The position numbers were made by a program, and so were the translations under genes. Of a stretch of 64,000 bases of DNA, positions 1-8,699 are shown in pieces. Below the pieces are notes generated by a model. The model saw only the letters and a program-made list of their open reading frames with translations, was not told the origin of the DNA and did not search any database. This DNA is from Hyphomicrobiales bacterium (GTDB taxonomy: Bacteria; Pseudomonadota; Alphaproteobacteria; Rhizobiales; Rhizobiaceae). The stretch's first letter is position 1; each line of letters starts with the position of its first letter. Location of the stretch: positions 1 through 64,000 of the forward strand of contig UBTY01000041.1 in the NCBI GenBank assembly GCA_900468535.1, written 5' to 3'.

Positions 1-683
1 GTTCCCGTGGAGTGGAAGACGGCGACGTCGTAGCCGCGTCGCTCGAGCTCAGGCTTCAAGAACTTCATGTATTTGAGGCAAGAGGAGCCAAGCGACGTCA
101 TGCCGATCAGCGGGCGGCTTTCGTCCGGCCGCACGCTCGATTTCGCCGCACCGACAACAGCACCGCAGGCCTGCGAGAGGACCGTCCGGCAAATCGGATT
201 GAGGCCATAGAGACCGCCAGCCCAAAGGATCATCATCAGATCGGGCGCGATGCGCTCAGGCGGAAGAAGATGCGAGTAGGCGATAGTGGAGATGATGAAC
301 TTGGGCACGCCGAGGGGCAGCACAGATGCCACTTCCAACGCCAGATCGGTTCCCATCGAGCCACCGAGAACGATCATGCCATCGACCTCGCCTGCCGCAT
401 GAAGACTGGCGACTAGTCGGGAGGCGCCTTTGGCCATCAACGCCATGGCCGAGTTTTCGTCACCGCTGTCCATGATGGCCTGAACCGTCGTTTCGGCGGC
501 GGCCGCGATGTCGTGGCGCGAATAGTCCGGCTGATAGGAGGGATCACCCAACACACTAACGTCGATCATGACAGGCAGAGCATCAGCCTGGCCTATGACA
601 TCAGCCATGAACTGAAGCTCCTCGCTCTTGGTGTCGCCCGTGCCGATCACCAAAATCCTGGGTAAACGAGCCATTGTCCCCAT
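1..683 (-). CDS. Tm-1-like ATP-binding domain protein (UPF0261), truncated by window edge
   Basis: The first 227 residues are visible; the family is usually about 400 residues, so roughly half lies outside the window. The N-terminus (PRILVIGTGDTKSEELQF) and a glycine-rich stretch (MIVLGGSMGTDLALEVA) match the Tm-1/UPF0261 nucleotide-binding fold. The visible part ends at an FHSTG motif, the start of the conserved FH(A/S)TGTGG signature. The ATG overlaps the stop of the upstream IclR gene as TGATG, so the two are probably translationally coupled. The biochemical role of bacterial members is not established. A second ATG lies nine bases further in and could be the true start. Confidence 0.8.
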   Translation of the reverse strand, partial: MGTMARLPRILVIGTGDTKSEELQFMADVIGQADALPVMIDVSVLGDPSYQPDYSRHDIAAAAETTVQAIMDSGDENSAMALMAKGASRLVASLHAAGEVDGMIVLGGSMGTDLALEVASVLPLGVPKFIISTIAYSHLLPPERIAPDLMMILWAGGLYGLNPICRTVLSQACGAVVGAAKSSVRPDESRPLIGMTSLGSSCLKYMKFLKPELERRGYDVAVFHSTG

Positions 684-1468
684 CAAGCACTCCTCCGTGA
701 CAACGGCTCGGCCCGCTTTTGCAGGTCCGCGCCGAAAAATGCGTCTGAAATTCGCTTAGCCGTTTCAATCGCGGCAAGACCATGGGTCCGGATCCGCTCA
801 TCGTCGGTCCTGACGAGCGGCGCGGCAATCGTGACGCAGCCGATCGGCCGTGCACCCGGCGCCTTGATGGCAGCCGACGCGCTGATCACACCCGCTTCGA
901 ACCCCTGGCGATTGACGGAAAAGCCATTTGCCTGCGCCTCTTCGACAAGTCGGCGAAAGCTATCCGGCTCGCGCGGCGTGTGAGTGGTGAACGCTGGTAG
1001 CGGTCCATTCAGGGCCGCCTCGAATTCAGCGAGCGGACAGGACGAAATGAAAGCAATGCCCGATGCTGTCGCGTGAAACGGCAACACCGTGCCGACAGAG
1101 ACAAACACACGATGCGCCTTGGTCGAATCCTCCACATGCACAGTCGAAAGACGGCCACCGGTGAACTCGGACAGATGCACCGTCTCATCGACCTGATCAG
1201 CAAGCTCGCGCACGAACGGCGCCGCCGTGCGCAGGAACGGATAGCGGGCTTCCCGGATGCGCCCGAGACGCACCGGAGCTGAACCGATCCTGTACTTCCG
1301 CGTTTGCGGCAGCTGCTCGACGAAACCGTGGCGTTCGAGTTCGACGAGGAAGCGGCGAGTCGTCGCCTTGTCCAACGAGCATGCCTGGGCGATCTCCGTA
1401 AGGCCCGCATCCTCGGCCATGAGCGACAGCGTATCGAGCAATCCCAGCGCTTTGCTGATCGTTCCCAT
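683..1468 (-). CDS. IclR family transcriptional regulator
   Basis: This is a 261-residue, full-length IclR regulator. Residues 1-60 form the winged helix (MGTISKALGLLDTL, then LDKATTRRFLVELERHGFV). Residues from about 75 form the effector-binding domain, with HVEDSTKAHRVFVSVGTVLPFHATASGIAF and the C-terminal GVISASAAIKAPG region. The start is supported by GAGG eight bases upstream of ATG. It is coupled to the Tm-1-like gene downstream and divergent from the APC permease. The overlapping palindromes at 1597-1627 in the shared upstream region are good candidates for its operator. It could control the Tm-1 operon, the permease, or both. The effector is unknown. Confidence 0.9.
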   Translation of the reverse strand: MGTISKALGLLDTLSLMAEDAGLTEIAQACSLDKATTRRFLVELERHGFVEQLPQTRKYRIGSAPVRLGRIREARYPFLRTAAPFVRELADQVDETVHLSEFTGGRLSTVHVEDSTKAHRVFVSVGTVLPFHATASGIAFISSCPLAEFEAALNGPLPAFTTHTPREPDSFRRLVEEAQANGFSVNRQGFEAGVISASAAIKAPGARPIGCVTIAAPLVRTDDERIRTHGLAAIETAKRISDAFFGADLQKRAEPLSRRSA

Positions 1469-1596
1469 TCTTCTTCCTCACTGAACCGGACGACCTCCTG
1501 CCCGGGGTAGTTTCCCACCTATCAAGCCATCTCGGCGGCACCGAGATACTTAACATGCGAAATAACTTGACAGGAACCCGGTGTGTTTGCAAGTCT

Positions 1597-1627
1597 ATAT
1601 TTGAAGCATTGGTTCAAATATTGAACC
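1597..1627. promoter_or_regulatory. Overlapping palindromes, candidate IclR operator
   Basis: Positions 1597-1621 form a perfect palindrome with 9-bp arms (ATATTTGAA / TTCAAATAT) and a 7-bp spacer. Positions 1611-1627 form a second perfect palindrome with 7-bp arms (GGTTCAA / TTGAACC) and a 3-bp spacer. The two share the central TTCAA half-site, giving three alternating TTGAA/TTCAA half-sites. The element lies between the divergent IclR and permease genes. Assignment to IclR is inference from position. Confidence 0.6.
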
Positions 1628-1743
1628 GAACTCAACTACCGTTCCGCAAGCAACACAAGAACAAAATCTGCGCGCGGAACGATTACTGGGAACCGCCAAC
1701 CGAGGCGGAAAAGGTCGCAACGCCAAAGGGGAGCAAGCGCGAT

Positions 1744-3195
1744 ATGAGTACCTCATCCAATTCCGGCAGCGGGGAAAACCAGCTGCGCAAGAACAGCCTC
1801 GGCGTCGGGGCGGTTACGTTTCTCGTGGTATCCGCGGCCGCTCCGCTGACAGCCGTAGCGGGCGGCGTGCCGCTCTCCATGTTGCTCGGCAACGGCCCGG
1901 GTATTCCACTGACCTTTGCTCTGGTTACCGCCATCCTGCTGCTGTTTGCGGTCGGGTATGTCGCGATGGCCCGCCATATCCGCAACGCCGGAGCCTTCTA
2001 CGCCTATACTGCGCAAGGTCTCGGCGGCCTGATGGGTGGCGCTGCAGCCCTTGTCGCCATTCTTGCCTATAATGCGATGCAGATCGGCGTCTTTGGAATG
2101 TTTGGTGCAGCAACCTCAGGCTTCTTTGCGGGCTATGGACTGACATTGCCCTGGTGGGTCTGGACCTATATCGGGATCGCCGTCGTCGCCATCTTCGGTT
2201 ACAGGCGGGTCGATCTTTCAGCCAAGGTGCTGACGGTGCTCGTGATCCTCGAATATCTCGTCGTACTCGTGATCGACGCGGCAATCTTCATGAAAGGTGG
2301 AGACACGGGCTTGTCCGCCACGCCCTTCACGCCCTCCGCTTTCATGAGCGGAACGCCTGCGATCGGTATCCTTTTCTGCTTTGCCGCATTCATCGGCTTC
2401 GAAGCGACGACAATCTATAGCGAAGAAGCGCGCGAACCGCATAAGACCGTTCCTCGCGCCACCTACATCTCCGTGCTCATCATTGGTCTCTTCTATATGC
2501 TGACATCGTGGCTGATGGTTGTCGGTGCCGGTGCCGACAAGCTGGTGCCGCAACTGCAGAGCCTTCAGGATCCGACCACCTTCCTCTTCGGCCTCGCCGA
2601 GCAGTATGTAGGGCATTGGATCACCGTGGTCATGAGCGTCCTCTTCATCACCAGCCTCTTTGCCGGCGTTCTCGCGTTCCACAACGGTGTTGCCCGCTAC
2701 ATGTACGTCGCTGGCCGCGAAGGCCTGCTCCCGAAAGCGATTGGCGTGACCCATCCGGTGTTCCAGAGCCCGCACGTCGGGTCTATGATCCAGACGGTAA
2801 TCGCGGTTCTCGTAGTTGCTATCTTTGCCTTCACGGGACAGGACCCGGTCCTTGCCTTGTTCTCGTGGCTCACCAACGTCGGCACGCTCGCAATCATCCT
2901 GCTGATGGCATTCACCGCCTTTGCGATCGTCGCCTTCTTCGGACGCAATCCGCACTTGGAGCAGAACGTACTGGTAACGAAGGTCCTGCCCGTGGTGACG
3001 GGCCTGATCCTGCTCGCTCTGGTCTTCTACATCTCGGCCAACTTCGGAGCCATCGCCGGCGCCAACGGCATCCTTGCTGTGCTGCTGCCAGGCTTGGTGG
3101 TCATCGCAGCCGTCGTTGGTTTCATCGCTGCTGCGCGACTGAAGTCTGCCGACGCGATCGGATTCGCCCGGCTTGGCGCCGGTCAGGAAGCTTGA
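1744..3195 (+). CDS. APC-family amino acid/amine permease
   Basis: This is a 483-residue inner-membrane permease of the amino acid-polyamine-organocation superfamily, with about twelve hydrophobic segments. The start of TM1 (GAVTFLVVSAAAPLTAVAGG) and the later FCFAAFIGFEATTIYSEEAREP segment are typical of the family. The open frame extends upstream to 1555, but the ATG at 1744 is preferred because GGGGAG lies about ten bases upstream and the N-terminus then matches family members. An intrinsic terminator follows directly, then the aldehyde dehydrogenase. The neighbour suggests import of an amine or amino acid that is oxidised through an aldehyde. The substrate cannot be read from sequence. 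Confidence 0.9.
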   Translation: MSTSSNSGSGENQLRKNSLGVGAVTFLVVSAAAPLTAVAGGVPLSMLLGNGPGIPLTFALVTAILLLFAVGYVAMARHIRNAGAFYAYTAQGLGGLMGGAAALVAILAYNAMQIGVFGMFGAATSGFFAGYGLTLPWWVWTYIGIAVVAIFGYRRVDLSAKVLTVLVILEYLVVLVIDAAIFMKGGDTGLSATPFTPSAFMSGTPAIGILFCFAAFIGFEATTIYSEEAREPHKTVPRATYISVLIIGLFYMLTSWLMVVGAGADKLVPQLQSLQDPTTFLFGLAEQYVGHWITVVMSVLFITSLFAGVLAFHNGVARYMYVAGREGLLPKAIGVTHPVFQSPHVGSMIQTVIAVLVVAIFAFTGQDPVLALFSWLTNVGTLAIILLMAFTAFAIVAFFGRNPHLEQNVLVTKVLPVVTGLILLALVFYISANFGAIAGANGILAVLLPGLVVIAAVVGFIAAARLKSADAIGFARLGAGQEA

Positions 3196-3210
3196 TTTAA
3201 GGACTATCTC

Positions 3211-3238
3211 ATGGCGGGCTATCCAGCCCGCCATTTTT
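3211..3238 (+). terminator. Intrinsic terminator between permease and aldehyde dehydrogenase
   Basis: A perfect 10-bp stem (ATGGCGGGCT / AGCCCGCCAT) with a 4-base loop is followed directly by TTTTTG and further T residues. It lies 15 bases after the permease stop and 17 bases before the dehydrogenase start, so it should reduce downstream transcription. An in-frame ATG for the dehydrogenase lies inside this stem and is very unlikely to be used. Confidence 0.8.
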
Positions 3239-3255
3239 GTTTCGAGGACAGAAGA

Positions 3256-4734
3256 ATGCAGGACAAGATCGACCAGCTGCGCAACCAGACCGTCGCACCG
3301 CAGGCGCTCTTCATCGGTGGTGCGTGGCAGGGAGCTGAGGATGCAGCGACCCTGGACGTCATTTCGCCAATCGACGGCAAACGCTTGACGACGATCGCAG
3401 ACGCCGGCGCGGCCGATATCGATCGTGCCGTGCAGGCTGCCCGGTCGGCTTTCGAACGAGGCACCTGGTCGAGAGCGGCACCGACCGAGCGCAAGAAAGT
3501 CCTGCTGAAGATCGCTGAGCTGATCGAGAAGAACGCATTGGAACTCGCTATTCTCGGTGTCCGTGACAACGGCACCGAGATCTCGATGGCCCTGAAGGCC
3601 GAGCCCGGGAGCGCAGCCGGCACATTCCGCTACTACGCCGAAGCGATCGACAAGGTCTATGGAGAAATCGCGCCGACGGCAGACAACATCCTGGGCCTCG
3701 TCCATCGTGCCCCCGTTGGCGTCGTCGGCGCCATCGTACCCTGGAATTTCCCGATGATGATCGGAGCATGGAAGATTGCCCCCGCACTCGCCGCCGGCAA
3801 TTCCGTCGTCCTGAAGCCCGCCGAGGGCGCGTCGCTGACGCTCTTGAAACTGGCGGCATTGTGCGCTGAAGCTGGCCTGCCCGATGGTGTGCTGAACGTC
3901 GTGACCGGACGTGGCGCCGTCACGGGCGAAGCCATCGGGCTTCACATGGACATCGACGTGCTTGCCTTTACAGGCTCCGGCCCAGTCGGGCGTCGCCTGC
4001 TCGAATACTCGGCACGCTCCAATCTCAAGCGGATCTACCTGGAACTCGGCGGTAAGTCGCCGAACATTGTTTTCGCCGACGCGCCGGATCTCGATCAGGC
4101 TGCGAAGGTCTCGGCCTACGGCATCTTCCGCAATTCCGGCCAGGTCTGTGTGGCCGGGTCCCGCCTGCTTGTCGAAAGATCGATCCAGGAGGAGTTCTCC
4201 GAGAAGGTAGCGAATATAGCGGCAGCCATGAAAGTCGGCGATCCGCTACAGATCACGACCGAGGCCGGCGCGATCTCGAGCGAAGTCCAGCTTGAGAAGA
4301 ACCTTGGGAATGTGGCGCAGGCGCTATCCGAAGGAGCTCAGCTGCGCACCGGTGGCGAGCGCATCCTTTGGGAGACCGGTGGCTTCTACATGCAGCCGAC
4401 AGTTTTCGATGTGAAACCTGATATGACGCTGGCTCGCGAGGAAGTCTTCGGGCCCGTCCTGTCGATCATTCCGTTCGAAACCGAGCAGGAGGCACTCGGC
4501 ATTGCCAACGCCACCGAATACGGCCTCGCTTCGGCGGTCTGGACGGCCAATCTTTCTCGCGCCCACCGCATGGTGCGCGGTATCCAGGCCGGAGTCGTCC
4601 ACGTCAATACCTATGGCGGCGCTGACAACACCGTGCCCCTCGGCGGCGTCAAGCAATCCGGCAATGGCCACGACAAATCACTGCATGCGCTCGACAAATA
4701 CGTGAATTTGAAGACGGCCTGGATCCAGCTCTGA
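3256..4734 (+). CDS. NAD(P)-dependent aldehyde dehydrogenase, PuuC-like
   Basis: This 492-residue ALDH-superfamily enzyme shows the cofactor-binding segment VPWNFPMMIGAWKIAPALAAGN, the glutamate motif LELGGKSP and the catalytic cysteine in FRNSGQVCVAG. The C-terminus (HDKSLHALDKYVNLKTAWI) resembles gamma-glutamyl-gamma-aminobutyraldehyde dehydrogenase (PuuC) and related amine-pathway dehydrogenases. The start at 3256 is chosen because GAGGACAGAAGA precedes it and the alternative ATG at 3211 is inside a terminator stem. It probably oxidises an aldehyde derived from a substrate imported by the adjacent permease. Exact substrate is inferred only from context. Confidence 0.9.
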   Translation: MQDKIDQLRNQTVAPQALFIGGAWQGAEDAATLDVISPIDGKRLTTIADAGAADIDRAVQAARSAFERGTWSRAAPTERKKVLLKIAELIEKNALELAILGVRDNGTEISMALKAEPGSAAGTFRYYAEAIDKVYGEIAPTADNILGLVHRAPVGVVGAIVPWNFPMMIGAWKIAPALAAGNSVVLKPAEGASLTLLKLAALCAEAGLPDGVLNVVTGRGAVTGEAIGLHMDIDVLAFTGSGPVGRRLLEYSARSNLKRIYLELGGKSPNIVFADAPDLDQAAKVSAYGIFRNSGQVCVAGSRLLVERSIQEEFSEKVANIAAAMKVGDPLQITTEAGAISSEVQLEKNLGNVAQALSEGAQLRTGGERILWETGGFYMQPTVFDVKPDMTLAREEVFGPVLSIIPFETEQEALGIANATEYGLASAVWTANLSRAHRMVRGIQAGVVHVNTYGGADNTVPLGGVKQSGNGHDKSLHALDKYVNLKTAWIQL

Positions 4735-4766
4735 AGAGCGCACCCAGAAACGTCTTCGCACACGAA

Positions 4767-4802
4767 AAGGCCGCCACTCCCTAGAGATGGCGGCCTTGTT
4801 TT
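4767..4802. terminator. Bidirectional terminator between ALDH and hpaC
   Basis: A 10-bp perfect stem (AAGGCCGCCA / TGGCGGCCTT) is followed by GTTTTC on the plus strand and preceded by CGAAAA, giving a T-rich tail on the minus strand as well. It lies between two convergent genes. Confidence 0.75.
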
Positions 4803-4821
4803 CGTCGTACTGCGCCCGTGG

Positions 4822-5334
4822 CTATCCTCCGAAGCTACCCACCTGCGAGGGCACGTTGATATAGGCCCGGTCGAAATAGAGCAGCGCGTTGCCATCCGTG
4901 CGCGACCGGATACCGACGACCTGACCGAGGAAGATATGGTGCGTGCCGACAAGCCGCGCCTCGATCAGCTCGCAGTCGAACGAGACCATGGCATCAGCGA
5001 GCGCTTGGCTGCCCGACGGCAGGTCCACCCATTTCGCGGCGGCATATCTCGCTGCCATGTCGGCTTGACGGCCCGCGAAATAGCCGGCGAGCTCCTGGTG
5101 ATCGTCAGCCAGGACATTGACACAGAAGCGGCGATTCTCGAGGAAAAGCGCGCATTGCGCCGACCTGCCATTCATGCAGACAAGCAAGGTGGGTGGCTCG
5201 TCCGTGACACTGCACATCGCCGTCGCGGTAAAACCACCGCGCCCGGCAGGCCCATTTGATGTGATGACATTGACGGACGCGCAGACGCGCGCCATCGCAT
5301 TGCGAAACTCGATCTTGGAAACTGCCTCCTCCAT
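4822..5334 (-). CDS. hpaC: Flavin reductase component, HpaC-like
   Basis: This 170-residue protein belongs to the HpaC/RutF flavin:NAD(P)H reductase family. Motifs include FRNAMARVCASVNVITSNG near the N-terminus, GFTATAMCSVTDEPPTLLVCMN, and a C-terminal GNALLYFDRAY. It would reduce FAD or FMN with NAD(P)H and supply reduced flavin to the oxygenase HpaB. It begins 11 bases after the hpaB stop, so the two form an operon in the order hpaB-hpaC. The partner assignment is strong from adjacency; the pathway substrate remains inferred. Confidence 0.87.
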   Translation of the reverse strand: MEEAVSKIEFRNAMARVCASVNVITSNGPAGRGGFTATAMCSVTDEPPTLLVCMNGRSAQCALFLENRRFCVNVLADDHQELAGYFAGRQADMAARYAAAKWVDLPSGSQALADAMVSFDCELIEARLVGTHHIFLGQVVGIRSRTDGNALLYFDRAYINVPSQVGSFGG

Positions 5335-5345
5335 TGCAGTTCCTC

Positions 5346-6905
5346 CTAGCTATTCAGCGGCGGCAACCAGGTGTCGCCGGTCCAGCCGTTCTCGTCGTAA
5401 TCGCTCATGCACGTATCGACGAGCCGCTCCATTTCGGCGAGACGCCCGCCCCTCTCGGCGCCTTTCAGCACCTGCAGGCGCACCTCTTCCGGCGCCCCCG
5501 CGTAGTTAAGCTCGTAAAGCGCGTGGCGTCCGCCGAATTCCGTGCCGGTTGCGTCCCAGAGCAGCTTCATGATCTTGATGCGCTCGATATGACCCATATC
5601 GTTGGAACCACGCACATACTGGGCGAGATAGCGATCGATCTCCGGATTGCCGAAGTCCTTTGCCGATGACGGGAGGTAGATGAGGCCCGAAGCTATGACC
5701 TTGCGAACGGTCTCGATGACGCGCGGATAGGCTTCGGACATGAACGTGCGGTAGCTCAACGCCGCCTCCATGTTCGGAAGCACCGCGCCGTTGGCCCACG
5801 GCTGCGGATTGTAGGCCATCGCATTCGAAAAGCTCCAGAACATATGCCTGAGCGCGATGACCTCGCCGAGCGCTGCCTGATTTCCCCGAAAGGCATCGCC
5901 GCCGGTCGCCCGGAGAGCCTTGGAAAGCAGCCCCGCCAGGAAGTCGAGCTTCACGGCGAAGCGCGTGCAACCCTGGAAGCAATAGCCATGCATGAAGCCG
6001 GAGGCGGGATGGAAGGACAGGATCTTTGCGGCATCCCGCAGGACCAGTACGTCTTCCCAAGGGACGAAAACATTGTCGAGCACGAGGATGGCATCGTTTT
6101 CGTCGAAGCGGGACGAAAGAGGATAGTCGAACGGGTGGCCAACGGTGTTGGCCGTCTGCTCGTAGGAAACCCGGCAGAACATCTTGATGCCAGGCGCGTT
6201 CATGGGAACGATGAACATCACCGAAAGCGAAGGGTCCTCGGTTACCGTCGCAGAGCTCTGGGCGAGGAAATTGTAATGCGTCAGGGCCGATGAGGTTGCC
6301 ACCACCTTCGCCCCGGAAACGAAGATACCGGCATCGGTCTCTTTGGTGATATGGACGAAGACGTCCTTGACGGCATCCGCCGGCTTGTGGCGATCGATCG
6401 GCGGATTGACGATCGCATGGTTCATGAAAAGCACGGATTCCTGCGCGCGCTTGTGCCAGGCAAGCGCGTTGTCCTTGAAGGGGCCATACCAATCCGCGTT
6501 GGCGCCAAGCGTATTCATCAGGGCGGCCTTGTAGTCCGCGGTGCGCCCCATCCAGCCATACGACATGCGCGCCCAGTCGGCGATCGCGCCCTGCTGGGCA
6601 ACCAGCTCGGAGGAGGACTTTGCGACGCGGAAATACTTGTGTGTATATCCACCGTTACCGGTGTCGGTCGTAGACGTCAGTCGCCCCTTGGTCTTCTCAT
6701 CATGCAGCGCATCGTAGAGGCGTGCCAGCGAGCGTATCGAATTTCGCATTGCCGGATGGGTGGTGACGTCCTCCACGCGCTCACCGTTGATGTAGACCTC
6801 GCGACCGTCGCGCAGTGACGCCATGTATTCCGCGCCAGTGAATGGGCGCGTCTTGTCGGCGCGGCAGTCCTCGGCAAGGACGCTGCTGCGGGTTTGGATA
6901 TTCAT
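5346..6905 (-). CDS. hpaB: 4-Hydroxyphenylacetate 3-hydroxylase family oxygenase, HpaB-like
   Basis: This 519-residue protein is a full-length oxygenase of the reduced-flavin-dependent phenol hydroxylase family. Diagnostic segments are the N-terminal RPFTGAEYMASLRDGREVYI, YFRVAKSSSELVAQQGAIADWAR, DNVFVPWEDV and the C-terminal GSNDMGHIERIKIMKLLWDATGTEFGGRH. The family ortho-hydroxylates phenols such as 4-hydroxyphenylacetate. AGGAGG lies 7 bases upstream of the ATG. No ring-cleavage genes (hpaD, hpaE and so on) are present in the window, so the substrate may be another phenol. An AraC regulator is divergent and a flavin reductase follows. Confidence 0.87.
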   Translation of the reverse strand: MNIQTRSSVLAEDCRADKTRPFTGAEYMASLRDGREVYINGERVEDVTTHPAMRNSIRSLARLYDALHDEKTKGRLTSTTDTGNGGYTHKYFRVAKSSSELVAQQGAIADWARMSYGWMGRTADYKAALMNTLGANADWYGPFKDNALAWHKRAQESVLFMNHAIVNPPIDRHKPADAVKDVFVHITKETDAGIFVSGAKVVATSSALTHYNFLAQSSATVTEDPSLSVMFIVPMNAPGIKMFCRVSYEQTANTVGHPFDYPLSSRFDENDAILVLDNVFVPWEDVLVLRDAAKILSFHPASGFMHGYCFQGCTRFAVKLDFLAGLLSKALRATGGDAFRGNQAALGEVIALRHMFWSFSNAMAYNPQPWANGAVLPNMEAALSYRTFMSEAYPRVIETVRKVIASGLIYLPSSAKDFGNPEIDRYLAQYVRGSNDMGHIERIKIMKLLWDATGTEFGGRHALYELNYAGAPEEVRLQVLKGAERGGRLAEMERLVDTCMSDYDENGWTGDTWLPPLNS

Positions 6906-7002
6906 TGTCTCCTCCTTTGACTTTCATCAAGCCTAGGCCTTGCGCTTCATGGCTTCCATGGACAGAATTACAAAATCGCTTGGACTTTTTCTGGTGCGCT
7001 TG

Positions 7003-7869
7003 ATGGCAAATCCTGTTCCCAGCTTCTTTGTGTATGGCGAGCCGGATCGACCACTCGAGCCGGGATTCATGCACGTTGAAACAGTGATGGCGCGCAAAAA
7101 CGTCCATCTCGGCCGTGTTGACGCCCACAGCCATGCGCGGATGGCGCAGATCACCTTCTGGACCAAAGGTCATGGCACCTATTTTATCGAAGAGCGGAGA
7201 TTGGATTTTTTGGCACCGGCCGTCAGCTTCGTGCCGAGCGGGGTGGTGCACGGCTTTACGGTAGAACCAAGCGAGACGGACGCGATCGTCGTCTCTATCG
7301 CAGACAGCGCCCTGGCGCCGCTCGGCGAGCGTACGATCCTGCCGATCGATGCGCCTGTGATGATCGCCGATTCAGGCGACCCCGCAAATTGGACGCGACT
7401 CTCGATGATAATGCAGCAGATGTCCGACGAATATCGCGAGGGCCGGCCGGGTATGGAGATGGCCCTGACGGCGCTCGCCACCGTCGCCATGACTGAAATT
7501 GCTCGTTTCGGGGCGGGACAGGCGGGCGATCTTCGTCCTGCGCAAACAGTCCTCGCGTCACAATTCCGACAGCTGGTCGATCGTCATTTTCGGCAAAACT
7601 GGCCCATTGAGCGCTATGTTGACGAACTCGGCACGACGCCGCACCTGCTTGCCAAGGCCTGCCAGTCCGCATTCGGCCTATCGGTCAAGGAGTTCCTCAG
7701 TGAGCGTCGCCTGCTCGAAGCGAAACGGCTTCTCTTGTTCACGGTGCGCTCGCTTGAAGACATCGCCTACGAAGTCGGTCTGAAGGACGCGGCGTATTTC
7801 TCGCGTTTCTTCAAACATCACACCGGCCAACCGCCAAGTGTGTGGCGCGAGCAATACCCCCGTCACTGA
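7003..7869 (+). CDS. AraC family regulator, HpaA-like
   Basis: About 288 residues. A cupin-type sensor domain occupies the first half (VDAHSHARMAQITFWTKGHG, then FVPSGVVHGFTVE), followed by two AraC helix-turn-helix motifs (LGTTPHLLAKACQSAFGLS and LEDIAYEVGLKDAAYFSRFFKHHTG). The first residues (NPVPSFFVYGEP) are characteristic of HpaA, the activator of 4-hydroxyphenylacetate hydroxylase genes. The start is uncertain: in-frame TTG 6940, ATG 6949, ATG 6958 and ATG 7003 all lack a good ribosome-binding site; 7003 is chosen on homology. Upstream starts would bring the gene within about 40 bases of hpaB, implying overlapping divergent promoters. Confidence 0.85.
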   Translation: MANPVPSFFVYGEPDRPLEPGFMHVETVMARKNVHLGRVDAHSHARMAQITFWTKGHGTYFIEERRLDFLAPAVSFVPSGVVHGFTVEPSETDAIVVSIADSALAPLGERTILPIDAPVMIADSGDPANWTRLSMIMQQMSDEYREGRPGMEMALTALATVAMTEIARFGAGQAGDLRPAQTVLASQFRQLVDRHFRQNWPIERYVDELGTTPHLLAKACQSAFGLSVKEFLSERRLLEAKRLLLFTVRSLEDIAYEVGLKDAAYFSRFFKHHTGQPPSVWREQYPRH

Positions 7870-7892
7870 CAGGCAGCGCGGCAGTCGGCCGT

Positions 7893-8546
7893 TCAAGGCG
7901 TCGGATTAGCGGCCTTGAACACCGCCAACTGACCTTCGAATGCCCGTCTGTATGCAGGCCGCGCTTCGCCGCGAGCTACATAAGCATCGAGCGTCGGATA
8001 TTCCTTCAGTATCCCCGGCCCTCTCAACCTGAGCAGCACCGAGACCATCTCAAGATCGCCGGCACTGAATTCGCCATCGAGCCATTCGGCATCACCGAGC
8101 CGGCGGGAGAATTGGCCAAGTCGGGTGCGAATGCGCCCCAGGATGGCCGGCAACCGCTTACCGTACCAGGGTTCGTTGCGTTCCAGGATGTTGGCGACTT
8201 CGAGTTCAACGATCGTCTGCTCCATCGTGCTGACCGCGGCGAACATCCACGCAATCGCACGCGCCCTGGCGTCTGGATCGTCGGGCAGCAGGCCCGCATA
8301 GCGTTCGGCAATATGCAGGATGATCGCGCCGGACTCGAACAGGGTGAGATTGCCCTCCTCGTAGGTCGGGATTTGCCCGAACGGCTGCAGGACGAGATGT
8401 TCAGATTGCTTCATGGCCTCGAAGGAGAGAAGACGCACGTCGTAGGGCTGACCGACCTCCTCCAGCGACCAGCGGACGCGCATATCGCGCGCCAGCCCCC
8501 TGCCGCGATCGGGGGATCGTTCGAAGGCAGTAATGGTAATGGCCAT
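7893..8546 (-). CDS. Glutathione S-transferase family protein
   Basis: About 217 residues. The N-terminal thioredoxin-like domain contains RWSLEEVGQPYDVRLL, the cis-proline in FGQIPTYEEG and the glutathione-contacting ESGAIILHIAERY. The all-helical C-terminal domain includes GEFSAGDLEMVSVL. The start at 8546 has CGAGGAGAG seven bases upstream; the longer upstream frame has no support. It is convergent with the AraC regulator. Placed beside an aromatic hydroxylase it might act as an isomerase or detoxification enzyme, but that is inference. Confidence 0.88.
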   Translation of the reverse strand: MAITITAFERSPDRGRGLARDMRVRWSLEEVGQPYDVRLLSFEAMKQSEHLVLQPFGQIPTYEEGNLTLFESGAIILHIAERYAGLLPDDPDARARAIAWMFAAVSTMEQTIVELEVANILERNEPWYGKRLPAILGRIRTRLGQFSRRLGDAEWLDGEFSAGDLEMVSVLLRLRGPGILKEYPTLDAYVARGEARPAYRRAFEGQLAVFKAANPTP

Positions 8547-8699
8547 GATTTCTCTCCTCGTTTGTCTGCCTTGAAGACGATCGGCGGCACCGGATTCCGA
8601 CATTCCCTCATCGCGAAATTCTTTGCCAGCAGTGACTAGATTTTGAACGTTACTGATGCTGAATTCACCGGAGGACACGTACAGGGAGGACATTATCCG

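Noticed and set aside
1567..1572. TTGACA as a -35 for the APC permease
   Set aside because: No -10-like hexamer lies 16-18 bases downstream; the nearest AT-rich run is within the palindrome and too far.
2218..3945. 575-codon minus-strand open frame opposite the permease and ALDH
   Set aside because: Low-complexity, charged shadow of two well-supported plus-strand genes, with no domain or ribosome-binding site.
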